From NCBI RefSeq assembly GCF_947501665.1, contig NZ_CANMWS010000003.1, positions 124,001 to 188,000 on the forward strand: DNA of 64,000 bases, read 5' to 3'. This stretch comes from an uncultured Shewanella sp. Its GTDB lineage: Bacteria > Pseudomonadota > Gammaproteobacteria > Enterobacterales > Shewanellaceae. The notes beneath the pieces were generated by a model. That model worked only from the letters and a program-made list of their open reading frames with translations. It had not been told where the DNA came from and made no database searches. A program made the translations under genes and the position numbers. Every line of letters starts with the position of its first letter. Position 1 is the stretch's first letter. Below are positions 36,001-44,627 of this stretch, in pieces.

Positions 36001-37037
36001 TAAATGGTAAATTGGATAAAATGGCTTTGCCTGAGCCATTATTGATTGATGTTGAGAATTATGTACCGCCTCGAAATGAGATTGAAAAGCAGCTATGTGA
36101 AATTTGGCAAGAGATCTTAGGGCTTGAGCAAGTGGGTATTCATGATCACTTTTTTCATATTGGAGGGGACTCCATTAAGGCAATACAATTATTAAAGAAA
36201 ATGAATGTGTGTATTGATGTGAGTTTAGTCACTTTATTTACCCATCCTAATATTGCTAGTTTATGTGAGTCGATATCAAAGCCAGAATATGATTTACCCT
36301 TACTTTATTCTTTAACGCCAAATTCGACGATAGAAGATCGTTTGATTATGATCCATCCTGGTACTGCTGGTGCAGAGGTATATCATCAGCTGGCTTTGAA
36401 GTTAGCCCCAAGGTTTCATTGTATTGGTGTTGATAATTATAATTTAGTGTCAGAAACTAAAATAGGCTCTCTTAAGATCATTGCATTAATGTACCTTGAT
36501 TTGTTGATGGAAGCTAAACTTCATCATAAACCTATTACCATTTTAGGTTGGTCTTTAGGTGGCAATATTGCGTTAGAAATGGCTTATCAATTAGAGTTAC
36601 GTGGTTATACCGATGTGCATGTGTATTTATTAGATACCTTAGTTCATAATATTGAAACTAAAGATGTTTTTAAAAAATTAGGTCAAAATGTTTTTCTTAA
36701 TATGATGCAAAGGGATGTGATAGATAAAAATGCGACTAAAGAATACCTTGAACGGGTGATGACGGCGGTTCCTTTTGAAAATGATATGAATCAAGAAGCG
36801 TTAAGTGGACAATTAATTCATTCTAAAGTGACGCTTTTTAAAGCTGAAGAGATGATGAAAGTGAATGAGCAACATGAAGGGCTAATAGAGCTCGATGAGC
36901 TCGTTAATCAATTAAGTGATAACAATATTCAAAGTGTAACCTCAAATGATATCAATGTTATTCAGATAAAGGATAAGCACCATGTGAATATTATTGAAGC
37001 TGAAGATATTATTAGTGCGAATATCCTTAATCGGTAA
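33066..37037 (+). CDS. Single-module non-ribosomal peptide synthetase (C-A-PCP-TE)
   Basis: 1323 aa. A condensation domain (residues ~10-440) has an intact HHLVVDG motif near 147. The adenylation domain (~470-960) has YTSGTTGEPKG near 622, NGYGPTE, and YKTGDKVRY. The carrier domain has GGDSIKAIQ with the phosphopantetheine serine near 1036. The thioesterase has GWSLGGN near 1161. My reading of the specificity positions is D-A-F-M-L-G-T-F, suggesting an aliphatic residue (weak). The layout resembles EntF, but no siderophore genes, phosphopantetheinyl transferase or Fur box is nearby. Product unknown. Confidence 0.92.
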   Translation: MSNVSNTNTSLSLIPLHCAQENVYFEQLISPNSPMYNIGCYSVVQKAYDLSQLQLAWQLLIDHVDALRLELVQQDDGLPLQRILPKGVIKGNIEFIDFSDKTSPHHQAKKWMAKQYRKVFHCAQEQKYQLAVIKLSLNKYYLFSRFHHLVVDGIAVYRIYEELNYIYSKVIKNETPHFIHYLPQYSAEIEKSQDYFLSNRYRRDKEYWQDFLAQKTPTHLPQYYMEQGSDEYSIALSSQLSYQLRTFCEQSKQSVLSVLMGVSTLYFSRYLDLSELVISTPLHGRRGQQAMRVIGMHSDAVMLALEIDESWSFDELLTYSNKTLKRGFRYSQFPQSHLSRLDHHSEVLTSDISLNYELYCYNDREFDIGEIVHLSPEENHIPLEIRLIDFTDKENVILRVNYQKQYFSSCEVERLSGTLIRFISEGLQYSHKSINTLKGLSSDEYEALQQTWLQVGRSYSRDKTLAQLFEEQVQRTPTNIALICETSQLTFEELNEKADQLASVLRAHYEAFVGVDLGPDTLIGLYIDRSMELIIGMLAILKAGGAYVPLAPEYPQARICYMLQDTQMPFVLTQAHYKKKMQSWLHDSKVTSELLCVDADYSNHVAVLPTNVQRSDLAYVIYTSGTTGEPKGVMCKHRGVSSLICETNYINIKEEDVLLHHSPSQFDAATFEIWGALLNGAQLVISTTKHIMTVDELEHFLMEGGVSILWMTKTLFDSVYLEKPAIFSGLNYLLVGGEALTASLMNQLVLSTQRPKHILNGYGPTECTTFAATYECDTPMKSIPLGKGINTRSLYVLDDNKLLSPIGAIGELYISGAGLARGYLNSPEKSFESFIENPFSTKSTDNENNRLYKTGDKVRYAVNGNLEYLGRRDSQVKVRGYRIELSEIEAAIDRLAGVKQAVVIDYKAVNKHFLAAYIVPEMPADSLDFDQDRRSISRHINELALALDLDGIADKLMEFLPEYMLPKCFMLIDEVPLTLNGKLDKMALPEPLLIDVENYVPPRNEIEKQLCEIWQEILGLEQVGIHDHFFHIGGDSIKAIQLLKKMNVCIDVSLVTLFTHPNIASLCESISKPEYDLPLLYSLTPNSTIEDRLIMIHPGTAGAEVYHQLALKLAPRFHCIGVDNYNLVSETKIGSLKIIALMYLDLLMEAKLHHKPITILGWSLGGNIALEMAYQLELRGYTDVHVYLLDTLVHNIETKDVFKKLGQNVFLNMMQRDVIDKNATKEYLERVMTAVPFENDMNQEALSGQLIHSKVTLFKAEEMMKVNEQHEGLIELDELVNQLSDNNIQSVTSNDINVIQIKDKHHVNIIEAEDIISANILNR

Positions 37038-37047
37038 TGAGTAAAGT

Positions 37048-37089
37048 TTGAGCATTCTCTAGAGAGTGAAGGTACGGTTGAATGCTCAA
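37048..37089. terminator. Inverted repeat between the convergent NRPS and porin genes
   Basis: TTGAGCATTC (37048-37057) and GAATGCTCAA (37080-37089) are a perfect 10-bp inverted repeat with a 22-nt loop; a likely weak terminator in the convergent gap. Confidence 0.5.
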
Positions 37090-37104
37090 TATGGATATGT
37101 TTTA

Positions 37105-38157
37105 TTAGAAGATAAAATTCACCATAAAGGTGACAAGATTAGCATCTTTTTTCTCGGAATAGAAAATCGGTGGTTGTACAAATAATCCCGTTGCATAGAT
37201 GTAATCAGATTCAATCGCTTCGTATTGATATTCTAAATTAACCGACACTGTTGGAGTGATATCATAGCGAACGCCGGGTGTGACACTTTGACTGGGGTTT
37301 GTATGATGAGACTGCGCGTAAGTAATATAAGTGGTGAAATCATCAATATTATAGGCGGTACTGACATACCAGTTGGTTTGTAACTCATCAGTTTCAACTT
37401 CTGCCATAAATTGAAATTGTTGCCAAGATAGTTCATATCCAAAAGCGTGTATATTGATAGTCGATGTATTAAATGGAAATTGTTGTGCGGTGTATTTGGT
37501 CCGCATGTAAGTATAGTGCAGACGGTAATCGTAGCCTGATAAGTCGGTGGATAAACCAATGAGTAACTCAGTATCAAACTTCAATTCATTTCCTACTATT
37601 TCTATGGGGTAGGTGCGATCGCTGCCATAAAAGGGATTAATACTGAGTGTGAGTTCATCGGATAAATCTCGTTTCCAAGTGATATCCCCACCGTCATAAT
37701 AAGTGATACCTGAAACGCTGTCGTATACTTCTTGAGGAGGTCTGGCCCAATAATAAGCTTCGGCAACATAGTAGTACTGAGAAGCTAAAAATAGCGGCAG
37801 TCTTAAACGCCCTGCTCTGATGGTAAAGTTACTAATATCATAAGATAAGTAGGCCCATTCAACTTCAGGTTCGCTCCATTCATCTTGAGGACGTTTAACC
37901 CATTGCAGTGAGGCTTCTAGGTCATCAGTAATGTCATAATCTAACTGCACGCCGAAAATGGTATCGCAATCATAGCAAGTGTTATCAGTGATTTCCCGAT
38001 TGATGAATAAGGGGGTTTTATTGTCTGATTTGGTTATGGACGTTGAACCAAAACCGCTAAGAGTGAGATCCGAAGTGATGTCAATGGCTGACAAGGCTGG
38101 AGCTGACAAAAGGGTTAGAGAGAGAATAGAGAATATGGGGGATTTAGGAAAGTTCAT
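37105..38157 (-). CDS. Outer-membrane porin-like beta-barrel protein
   Basis: 350 aa with a signal peptide (MNFPKSPIFSILSLTLLSAPALSA) and alternating beta strands ending in the aromatic C-terminus VTFMVNFIF expected for outer-membrane barrels. A CYDCD pair lies near residue 60. It lies three bases behind the PstS-like gene. In Shewanella-type genomes such barrels often pair with a small substrate-binding-like protein; the role here is unknown. Confidence 0.7.
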   Translation of the reverse strand: MNFPKSPIFSILSLTLLSAPALSAIDITSDLTLSGFGSTSITKSDNKTPLFINREITDNTCYDCDTIFGVQLDYDITDDLEASLQWVKRPQDEWSEPEVEWAYLSYDISNFTIRAGRLRLPLFLASQYYYVAEAYYWARPPQEVYDSVSGITYYDGGDITWKRDLSDELTLSINPFYGSDRTYPIEIVGNELKFDTELLIGLSTDLSGYDYRLHYTYMRTKYTAQQFPFNTSTINIHAFGYELSWQQFQFMAEVETDELQTNWYVSTAYNIDDFTTYITYAQSHHTNPSQSVTPGVRYDITPTVSVNLEYQYEAIESDYIYATGLFVQPPIFYSEKKDANLVTFMVNFIF

Positions 38158-38160
38158 CCG

Positions 38161-38628
38161 TTACTGTCCTTTTTCTATAGTTATTAATATATTTGCATCT
38201 TCAGGCACGAGAGGAGTTGGCGCATAACCTATGCCATTTTTATTTTCTTTTAGCCAGTTGACCAGTTGACCTACATTGTCATCATCGATGATATGGGGTA
38301 AAGATGCTTTGCCTGAAAAAGCTAGGCTAGCCCAATATCCATTGACTTGAGATACAGTTTTACCGAGTAATATCTTATAGAATTCTTCTTTAAATTTTGA
38401 ATTGTTTTCCCAGTCAGCCAATTTTATTTTATTATTACTGAGTTTGTCTGTTTTACCTTTATAAATCATTCTTACTTTACTATTACTTATTTTAGGTAAA
38501 TCAGCATTCATTGAAAAAACAGCAAACTGAATATCTTCACCATAAGCTAAAGTACTCATGAAGATAAACCAAAGTAGTAAAGAAACGGAAGAAATTGCAG
38601 TAAATGAGGGTGGATTCTTTTTATTCAT
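38161..38628 (-). CDS. Small periplasmic PstS-like (phosphate-binding-like) protein
   Basis: 155 aa with a signal/anchor segment (residues 10-30, ending AYGEDI). The sequence VRMIYKGKTDKLSNNKIKLADW...FYKILLGKTVSQVNGYWASLAFSGKASLP matches the truncated PBP-like proteins annotated as phosphate ABC transporter substrate-binding. It is first of a two-gene operon with the porin-like gene. Whether it binds phosphate is unproven. Confidence 0.65.
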   Translation of the reverse strand: MNKKNPPSFTAISSVSLLLWFIFMSTLAYGEDIQFAVFSMNADLPKISNSKVRMIYKGKTDKLSNNKIKLADWENNSKFKEEFYKILLGKTVSQVNGYWASLAFSGKASLPHIIDDDNVGQLVNWLKENKNGIGYAPTPLVPEDANILITIEKGQ

Positions 38629-39097
38629 CAGAGTGCATTCTAATCCCTTAATATAGTTATACTTACTAAGGTAGTGGACAAATTGTAAAAAAACAAAAAA
38701 TAAGATATAAAATTTATTATGCTTATTCTTTTACCATAATGATTCGGAATGTATCAAAGCGATTAGGAGATTGTAGATAAAATAATGAATTGGTATATTT
38801 ATTTGGATTATATTTAATTTTTTATGATGAATCATATTGATTAAAAATGATTACTTTGTTTGTTCTTTAATTGTTATTGTTTTGCTTGGTTGGATTGTGT
38901 ATTGGTTTTATTTTTGTTTTATATTCGTTTATTCCCTGTGTCGTGATTATTTTATCAATGAGTTAGGTGATTTTTATTTTAATATTGATGAAATCATAAA
39001 CATTATTGGTATGATTATTTTATCCTGTTTATTGTAAGTATCATGGGCATATTGATTTAGCTATACCTTTTTGTACTAACAGTCTTTGGCGAATATT
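38629..39097. other. AT-rich intergenic region with one doubtful small membrane ORF
   Basis: About 470 bp of very AT-rich DNA. An open frame at 38837-39037 (66 aa from a TTG) would encode a hydrophobic peptide with two membrane segments, but it has no good ribosome site and its composition matches the background. Not called as a gene. Confidence 0.4.
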
Positions 39098-39688
39098 ATG
39101 GTTAACATAAAGCTGACATTTAAAATAAAACTGATCTTAGTGGGGGTGTTGGTACTGTCTTTATTTTATTTGACAGTTTTATATTTATCATTCAGGCCTA
39201 ATGTCTCTCCAGCTTATGCTGAATATTATATCCATAACCGAACAATGTTTTATCGTCAAAGCACGCCTAATATTCTGATCCCCATGGATAAATTATTAAC
39301 TGTAAAAATGTTAGAACCTTATTTTAGTCGTGACGGTTGGAGTAAAAAATTGATTAAATCTGGAACCGCTTTATTTTCAGGTAAGGCAAGTTTGTTATTT
39401 AATCTTGAGGATAAAAGTCAAGTAAAAACGTTTAAGTTTATTTTTTATCCACCAAAAAGTACTGTGGATGTGTTTTTTACTATTGCGGGGCACACGTTTG
39501 AAAAACAACTTATTTCAGAAGATGAATCAGCTGTAAGTTTGAATGTACCCAATACGTTATTGGATGACAAATCTGATGTGGTCAACACGTTAACGATGAG
39601 TTCATCCGTACCTATATCACTAAAAAGTTTAATGGTTAAGGGGTCGCAAAATGAGCCGAAATTTAACGCTTATTGTACCTGTTTATAA
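39098..39688 (+). CDS. Membrane-anchored periplasmic protein of the gtr-type operon
   Basis: 196 aa from ATG 39098, with one N-terminal membrane segment (ILVGVLVLSLFYLTVLYLSF) and a ~165-aa periplasmic domain. It overlaps the glycosyltransferase gene by 38 bp, so the two are translationally coupled. No recognised family; probably an accessory to the glycosylation system. Confidence 0.6.
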   Translation: MVNIKLTFKIKLILVGVLVLSLFYLTVLYLSFRPNVSPAYAEYYIHNRTMFYRQSTPNILIPMDKLLTVKMLEPYFSRDGWSKKLIKSGTALFSGKASLLFNLEDKSQVKTFKFIFYPPKSTVDVFFTIAGHTFEKQLISEDESAVSLNVPNTLLDDKSDVVNTLTMSSSVPISLKSLMVKGSQNEPKFNAYCTCL

Positions 39689-40604
39689 CGAACAAGATAA
39701 TATTTCAGCATTTATAAAATCGATAAAGGTTGAGTTAGTATCAATATATCAACATATAGATATTCTTTTTATTAATGATGGGAGTACTGATGATACCTTT
39801 AATGTCATTAGTGCTGAAATAGAAAAAAATGACAATATCAGTTTAATTGACTTAGCGAGAAATTTTGGAAAAGAAGCAGCAATGACTGCGGGTTTACAGC
39901 ATGCAAGAGGTGATGCTGTGGTGATCATGGATGTCGATTTACAAGATCCTCCTTGCGTTATTCTTGAGTTTTTCCGTCTTTGGTGCACGGATAAGTATGA
40001 TACGGTTTATGGGGTGAGAGTCGATAGAAGCGCTGATACGAGAATGAAGCGATGCACTGCAGGGGGCTTTTATAAGCTCTTTAATTTGTTATCTCATCGA
40101 ACAAAATTACCTGAGAATACAGGAGATTTTAGGTTAATTAATAGGAAGGTTATTGATGCCTTGAATCAAATGCCCGAAAGAAATCGCTTCATGAAAGGCA
40201 TGTTTGCTTGGAGTGCTTTTCGAGCAATAGGGGTGCCATTTGAACGACCCGAAAGGAATATAGGTAAAACTAAGTTTAACTATTGGAGTTTATGGAATTT
40301 TGCGCTTGATGGTATTTTAAGTTTTACCAGCTGGCCATTACGGGTTTGGAGTTATATTGGTTTTGGTATTTCATTTATTGCTTTTCTCTATGCTTCTCAT
40401 ATTTTAATTGATACGTTATTTTTAGGTGTAAAGGTACCAGGATATGCTTCAATCATGTCAGTTATTTTATTTTTAGGTGGGGTTCAGTTAATATCTCTTG
40501 GTGTGATTGGTGAGTATATTGGTCGAATCTTTACTGAGATAAAACAAAGGCCTATATATTTGATTAATAACATTACAGGTTTTTATCAAGGTAAGGATAG
40601 ATAG
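39651..40604 (+). CDS. gtrB: Polyprenyl-phosphate glycosyltransferase (GtrB/GT2 family)
   Basis: 317 aa. The GT2 domain opens LTLIVPVYNEQDNISAF, with INDGSTDDT and MDVDLQDPP (donor-binding acidic motifs), followed by two C-terminal membrane segments. GtrB-type enzymes transfer a sugar, usually glucose, from a nucleotide to undecaprenyl phosphate on the cytoplasmic side. Next in line are GtrA and a GT-C enzyme, the classic three-gene glycosylation set. Confidence 0.88.
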   Translation: MSRNLTLIVPVYNEQDNISAFIKSIKVELVSIYQHIDILFINDGSTDDTFNVISAEIEKNDNISLIDLARNFGKEAAMTAGLQHARGDAVVIMDVDLQDPPCVILEFFRLWCTDKYDTVYGVRVDRSADTRMKRCTAGGFYKLFNLLSHRTKLPENTGDFRLINRKVIDALNQMPERNRFMKGMFAWSAFRAIGVPFERPERNIGKTKFNYWSLWNFALDGILSFTSWPLRVWSYIGFGISFIAFLYASHILIDTLFLGVKVPGYASIMSVILFLGGVQLISLGVIGEYIGRIFTEIKQRPIYLINNITGFYQGKDR

Positions 40605-40609
40605 GCCCA

Positions 40610-40999
40610 GTGAATAATGAAATAAGAAAGAACACTTATCATTTTTGGCAATTAAATCGTTTTGCACTTGTGGGCGGTATGGCAACGTTAGTGCACTTAT
40701 CTTTATCACGATTTATTTTATTTTATCAAGATAATTTACCTGAGTTAACGGTAAATAGTGTGGCTTTTTTTATCGCTTTTTTTATTTCTTTTTTAGGGCA
40801 TAGACACTTTACGTTTAAAACAAATGGATCAATTATTAAGTTTTTAAGTGTGTCATTATTGGGTTTCTTAATAAATAACAGTTTGCTTTTTTACATTGTA
40901 CACTCTCAGTTTTTAACGGGATGGGATGCCATATTCCTATCAACACTATCTGTGCCTATTTTAACTTACGTCTTAGCAAAGCTATGGGTGTTCAAATAA
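40610..40999 (+). CDS. gtrA: GtrA-like flippase
   Basis: 129 aa with four membrane segments and the family pattern RFALVGGMATLVHL...NSVAFFIAFFISFLGHRHFTFK. GtrA proteins flip the lipid-linked sugar made by GtrB. A GTG start six bases after gtrB; the stop overlaps the ATG of the next gene (TAATG). Confidence 0.85.
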   Translation: MNNEIRKNTYHFWQLNRFALVGGMATLVHLSLSRFILFYQDNLPELTVNSVAFFIAFFISFLGHRHFTFKTNGSIIKFLSVSLLGFLINNSLLFYIVHSQFLTGWDAIFLSTLSVPILTYVLAKLWVFK

Positions 41000-42120
41000 T
41001 GGGTAATGATTCATTGCTGTCAAAAGAAACACTCTCTAAGACAGATTGGAAAATGATTATCTGTGTTTTTCTGTTAAGTCGAATATTCATTTACTTTATT
41101 GGGTTAATAGCGAGCCGTATTTATGGCGGAGACTCGACGGTATTGGATGCATTTTGTCGATTTGATTGTACTTGGTACAAACAGATAATTGATATTGGTT
41201 ATGATTTGCAGCCTCGTTGGCATTTAGAACATGATGCAGCCAGTTGGGCATTTATGCCTGTTTATCCTATGATAACTAAGGTATTAGATGTTTTCGTCAA
41301 TTCGATAACTCTGTCGCTTTATATTGTCAGTAATATTTCTTTTTTTATAGCATTAGTGCTTATTTTAAAGCTTTCTAGGCAAATGGGGGTCTCTCAGCAA
41401 GGGTACTTTCCAATATGGTTTCTCGCTTTTTCACCCTTTTCGGTTTACTTTGTGAGTGGTTATACTGAGTCACTTTTTATCGCATTAACGTTAGCTGTCT
41501 TTTTATTTAGTTATCGTCAGCAATGGTTATATGTTGCTATATGTGGGGTATTACTTGCAGGGACTCGAAATTTAGGCGTGATGAGCGTTTTTTCTGTATT
41601 ACTGATTGCGATTGGTCATTATGGCGTTCGTTCTTTTTTTAAAACTGAACGAGGATTCATGGTGATTGCAGTGCTTTGGGTTATTCCTATTCTATTATTC
41701 AGCTATATGCTTTATTTGTATACTTTAACTGGGGACGGCTTTGCTTTTACTCACATACAAATTGCTTGGCAACGTTATATTGATTGGCCGACTCATTGGT
41801 TAGAGAAAGGTTTGTCTAATGGTGGAAAAGATCTTTATTTAGTTGGTATGATCATGTTTGGCTGGCTGATTAACCTGTATCTGGTTTATAAAAAATTGTG
41901 GGCTGAAGCCATTTTTGTTTTTATTTGCACTTTTATTCCACTATTAACAGGGATAACTGCTATGCCTCGTTATTTATTTGGGTTAGCGCCTGTTTATATA
42001 GCCTTTATTGTATTATCGGATAGGAAACCTCATTTACAGACAGCTATTTTAATGATTTCATCAGCATGCTCAACTTTTATTGTGATGGGCTTTGTATTAG
42101 AAAAGATGTTTACCGTATAG
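40999..42120 (+). CDS. GT-C family membrane glycosyltransferase (PIG-V-like)
   Basis: 373 aa with about nine membrane segments. A conserved luminal loop, FCRFDCTWYKQIIDIGY, followed by WAFMPVYPMITK, matches PIG-V/mannosyltransferase-like GT-C enzymes that take sugars from polyprenyl phosphate. It would be the specificity enzyme of the gtr set, attaching the flipped sugar to O-antigen or another surface glycan. ATG 40999 overlaps the gtrA stop; an upstream in-frame ATG inside gtrA is less likely. Confidence 0.8.
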   Translation: MGNDSLLSKETLSKTDWKMIICVFLLSRIFIYFIGLIASRIYGGDSTVLDAFCRFDCTWYKQIIDIGYDLQPRWHLEHDAASWAFMPVYPMITKVLDVFVNSITLSLYIVSNISFFIALVLILKLSRQMGVSQQGYFPIWFLAFSPFSVYFVSGYTESLFIALTLAVFLFSYRQQWLYVAICGVLLAGTRNLGVMSVFSVLLIAIGHYGVRSFFKTERGFMVIAVLWVIPILLFSYMLYLYTLTGDGFAFTHIQIAWQRYIDWPTHWLEKGLSNGGKDLYLVGMIMFGWLINLYLVYKKLWAEAIFVFICTFIPLLTGITAMPRYLFGLAPVYIAFIVLSDRKPHLQTAILMISSACSTFIVMGFVLEKMFTV

Positions 42121-42348
42121 AAACATTTTAAGATATCAATGATGAGGTACATTAATAAATTTATGGTAGAGTTTTTTATGTGTTTATATTGAAATAGAAA
42201 AGTCTTTATAATGATGTTATTATGTTAACTTTTTTGATTGTTATAATTTATATCAAAAAATCGATAATATAAAAGCCGTTTACTGTTTTAATCTATGGTT
42301 GATTATATTAGTCTACATTTAATGTTTCTTCGTGAGTTCTCGTATTTT

Positions 42349-42762
42349 ATGACAAAATATGTTGCTTGTTTTATTGTGATTATCTCTCTTTTAGGGCAGT
42401 CTTTGCTTCTATCAGTGAGTGCTGAGCCGAGCATTGGTGTCAGTACAGAGATAAGTCCAATGACTCAAAGTCAACCATTGTCTGCTGGTACATTGAATCA
42501 TCAATATGAGATTAATACAGAGACATCAGTGACAATGCATGATGTAAAAATCAAAGATGTGTCACAGTGTGAAAAGTCGTTATCCCAATGTGTTCAACTG
42601 GATTCAGGACATTGTACTGCGCACAGCTATTGTCATTCAGGCGCTTTATTGCCAATGACAATCATGGTTTCATCAATGCCTTTATCTTCTAAGATCATGA
42701 CCATCTCATGGTCTGCTAAAACCATTACAAATCCACAAGATTTTCGCCCTCCTATTGTTTAA
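42349..42762 (+). CDS. Small secreted protein, unknown
   Basis: 137 aa from ATG 42349, which begins a good signal peptide (MTKYVACFIVIISLLGQSLLLSVSA). In-frame ATGs at 42295 and 42322 would bury it. The mature part has Ser/Thr-rich sequence, a C-x6-C pair and CTAHSYCHS. First of a small cluster of secreted proteins. Not recognised. Confidence 0.55.
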   Translation: MTKYVACFIVIISLLGQSLLLSVSAEPSIGVSTEISPMTQSQPLSAGTLNHQYEINTETSVTMHDVKIKDVSQCEKSLSQCVQLDSGHCTAHSYCHSGALLPMTIMVSSMPLSSKIMTISWSAKTITNPQDFRPPIV

Positions 42763-42895
42763 TTTTTCAGTTAAATTCGTTTTTAAAATTTGTGTAATTT
42801 AATTTGATTAATTGATTTCTTATCGTTCTTATTTTCTTTTTGGACTATGTTGCCGCATAAAGAATAGAAAAGAGCGATAAGATTGGGAGTATTAT

Positions 42896-43318
42896 ATGAA
42901 AACCTTAACTCACTTATCTGTTTTTAGTGTTCTTTTCTTTTCTGTTGCTGCTTTTGCAAACTCAAGCGGTACTCAATCGAGAATTTATGATAAAACGGGA
43001 CAAGAACAAACTGTACCCCAAAAGAGTCAAAAATTGATCTCGACGTCTAATAAAGTTCAGCCGAACCAGGATTATCAGAGTCAATTAACGGCGAGTACGG
43101 ATAATAATGGAGGTAAGGCTTCATTATTGGGGAATACGGACAAAAAGGATTTTAATCAAAGCCAACAAGATAAATATAGGACGATTGCCGCAAAGCCTAG
43201 CTACCAATTTGCTAATAATATGGATAGTAAAAAAGCGCTTGCCAGTAATCAAATAACCTCTACGACATCATTTACTCAAACACAACATGACTTTTCACAA
43301 CCCAGTTCACTTCTATAA
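42896..43318 (+). CDS. Small secreted protein, paralogue of 44628-44984
   Basis: 140 aa with a clear signal peptide (MKTLTHLSVFSVLFFSVAAFA-NSSG) and a Gln/Ser/Lys-rich mature part that is probably disordered. Ends FTQTQHDFSQPSSLL, while the protein at 44628 ends YDQSQHDFSGAESTLF, and both carry a Y-x-F-x-N-N/Q segment about 35 residues earlier. Function unknown. Confidence 0.65.
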   Translation: MKTLTHLSVFSVLFFSVAAFANSSGTQSRIYDKTGQEQTVPQKSQKLISTSNKVQPNQDYQSQLTASTDNNGGKASLLGNTDKKDFNQSQQDKYRTIAAKPSYQFANNMDSKKALASNQITSTTSFTQTQHDFSQPSSLL

Positions 43319-43340
43319 TGTGAACTGTTGAGTCGATTCA

Positions 43341-43369
43341 ATAGATGGCAAAAGGAGTTTGCCATCTAT
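43341..43369. terminator. Bidirectional terminator
   Basis: Perfect 12-bp stem ATAGATGGCAAA/TTTGCCATCTAT with AGGAG loop, between convergent genes. Confidence 0.85.
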
Positions 43370-43403
43370 TTTATTTGTATTGTTTCATTAGAGTGAAGGC
43401 TGC

Positions 43404-43877
43404 TTAAGGGGTTGGGCAATGTCTGCATTTACATTCCCTATAAAAAGTATCTTCTCCATGATACGTTTTTCCACCATTCGTCGAGGTCAGTACCCAATTG
43501 GTGTATAGAATACCGTCTTTTATTTCTCCATCCCACACAGTATAAGATTGACAATCTTGGGAATCATTTTGCCAATTGACCGTAAATGTGAGTGCATTGT
43601 CACCTATCATATGGCCTGTTAAAGGAAACCATTGTTCTGGTTTGGCGCACCAACCTGCTTGCCCGTTAGCAAAGTCCCCCGTTAATCTTCCTTTTTTTGA
43701 TTCTTGTGTGATGTACATTGAGGAGCATCCGTGAGCGTTGAAATTGTACCAAGCGCCAATCAGAGTATCTTCTTTTTTTGTGCTTGGAACTAGTGTATCT
43801 GTTGCATAGCTCGTGAGTTGATAATTTATTGAACTTATCAACAATACAATCATTGAAAAATAGGTTCTTTTTGTCAC
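43404..43877 (-). CDS. Secreted avidin-family (biotin-binding-like) protein
   Basis: 157 aa with a signal peptide ending near TSYA. The mature part follows the avidin beta-barrel pattern: GAWYNF, CSSMYI, GRLTGDFAN, LTFTVNWQN, SQDCQSYTVWDG, LYTNWVL, GEDTFY. The positions of the biotin-contacting Trp, Ser/Thr, Trp and Asp of streptavidin are kept (VNW, SYTVW, TNW, GED). The GWCAK and QDCQS cysteines correspond to the disulphide of the dimeric avidin of Shewanella. GTG start. Biotin binding is likely but untested; physiological role unknown. Confidence 0.75.
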   Translation of the reverse strand: MTKRTYFSMIVLLISSINYQLTSYATDTLVPSTKKEDTLIGAWYNFNAHGCSSMYITQESKKGRLTGDFANGQAGWCAKPEQWFPLTGHMIGDNALTFTVNWQNDSQDCQSYTVWDGEIKDGILYTNWVLTSTNGGKTYHGEDTFYRECKCRHCPTP

Positions 43878-44016
43878 AACGACATCCCTGAGAAGTGAGT
43901 GTGCTTTGGTAAAATATAGTTGATAGGATTACTTTTTGCATTAGGCTGATAGGTGAGAAAGCATGTAACTAACGGATGACTCATTGGCATGAGGCTCAGT
44001 AAATTGTAACGGCATA

Positions 44017-44532
44017 TTGCGATATAAAAGATCCCGTTTAAGTTTAGCTATACTTCATTCAGGTTTACTATTGAAGTGGTTTGTGAACATGCTGAAGTGG
44101 ATGCCTTATTGTCTCATTATTGTGTATTTGGGCTTGTTATTCTGGCCATCTGTTCTTGTGTATAATGATGGAAGTCCAGCTAGTGTTTCTTATCATCCTC
44201 ATCATAGTCTGGTATCGTTTTTTGTGCGTGATCACGCTCAATTTATCAAACAGCCTAATGATATTTCTTTTATTCCTCAACACAGTGAGGATGCTCCCAG
44301 TCAATTATCGAATGTTCAAATATCTCTCTTTGTTGTTTTATTGCAAGATAGTACACCTGCCAAACTAGAGCCCGTCAATGAGTATATGTTAGCGCCAACG
44401 GTTTTTTTTCGTGTGCAAAACATAATTTATACCACAAGCTTAAATGCGTTAATGTGGGTTGCAAAAACCATCATTCTGCATGATATTGATCATCCTCCAA
44501 TTTTTCACCTTAGCCACGTTATAAATAATTGA
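44017..44532 (+). CDS. Membrane-anchored protein, unknown
   Basis: 171 aa from a TTG start; ATG 44089 is an alternative. One strong membrane segment (WMPYCLIIVYLGLLFWPSVLVY) and a His-rich following segment (SYHPHHS). No recognised family. Lies between the avidin-like and the second small secreted gene. Confidence 0.4.
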   Translation: MRYKRSRLSLAILHSGLLLKWFVNMLKWMPYCLIIVYLGLLFWPSVLVYNDGSPASVSYHPHHSLVSFFVRDHAQFIKQPNDISFIPQHSEDAPSQLSNVQISLFVVLLQDSTPAKLEPVNEYMLAPTVFFRVQNIIYTTSLNALMWVAKTIILHDIDHPPIFHLSHVINN

Positions 44533-44627
44533 TTTTTTTAAATTGTTAAGTTTTCCAGAAAAGCAGTGGTAAGTACTTGTTCATGGTACTTTGATGATTT
44601 TTTATCCCTTAAGTGAAGGAGTCTGTG

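Noticed and set aside
33066..37037. Calling the NRPS gene entF
   Set aside because: Domain order matches, but no enterobactin genes, Fur box or serine-type specificity pattern is present.
38837..39037. 66-aa hydrophobic open frame from a TTG
   Set aside because: No ribosome site, very AT-rich region, and hydrophobic codons are expected by chance there.
40921..40998. Upstream start for the GT-C glycosyltransferase inside gtrA
   Set aside because: The added residues are not family-like and the TAATG overlap at 40999 gives a better coupled start.
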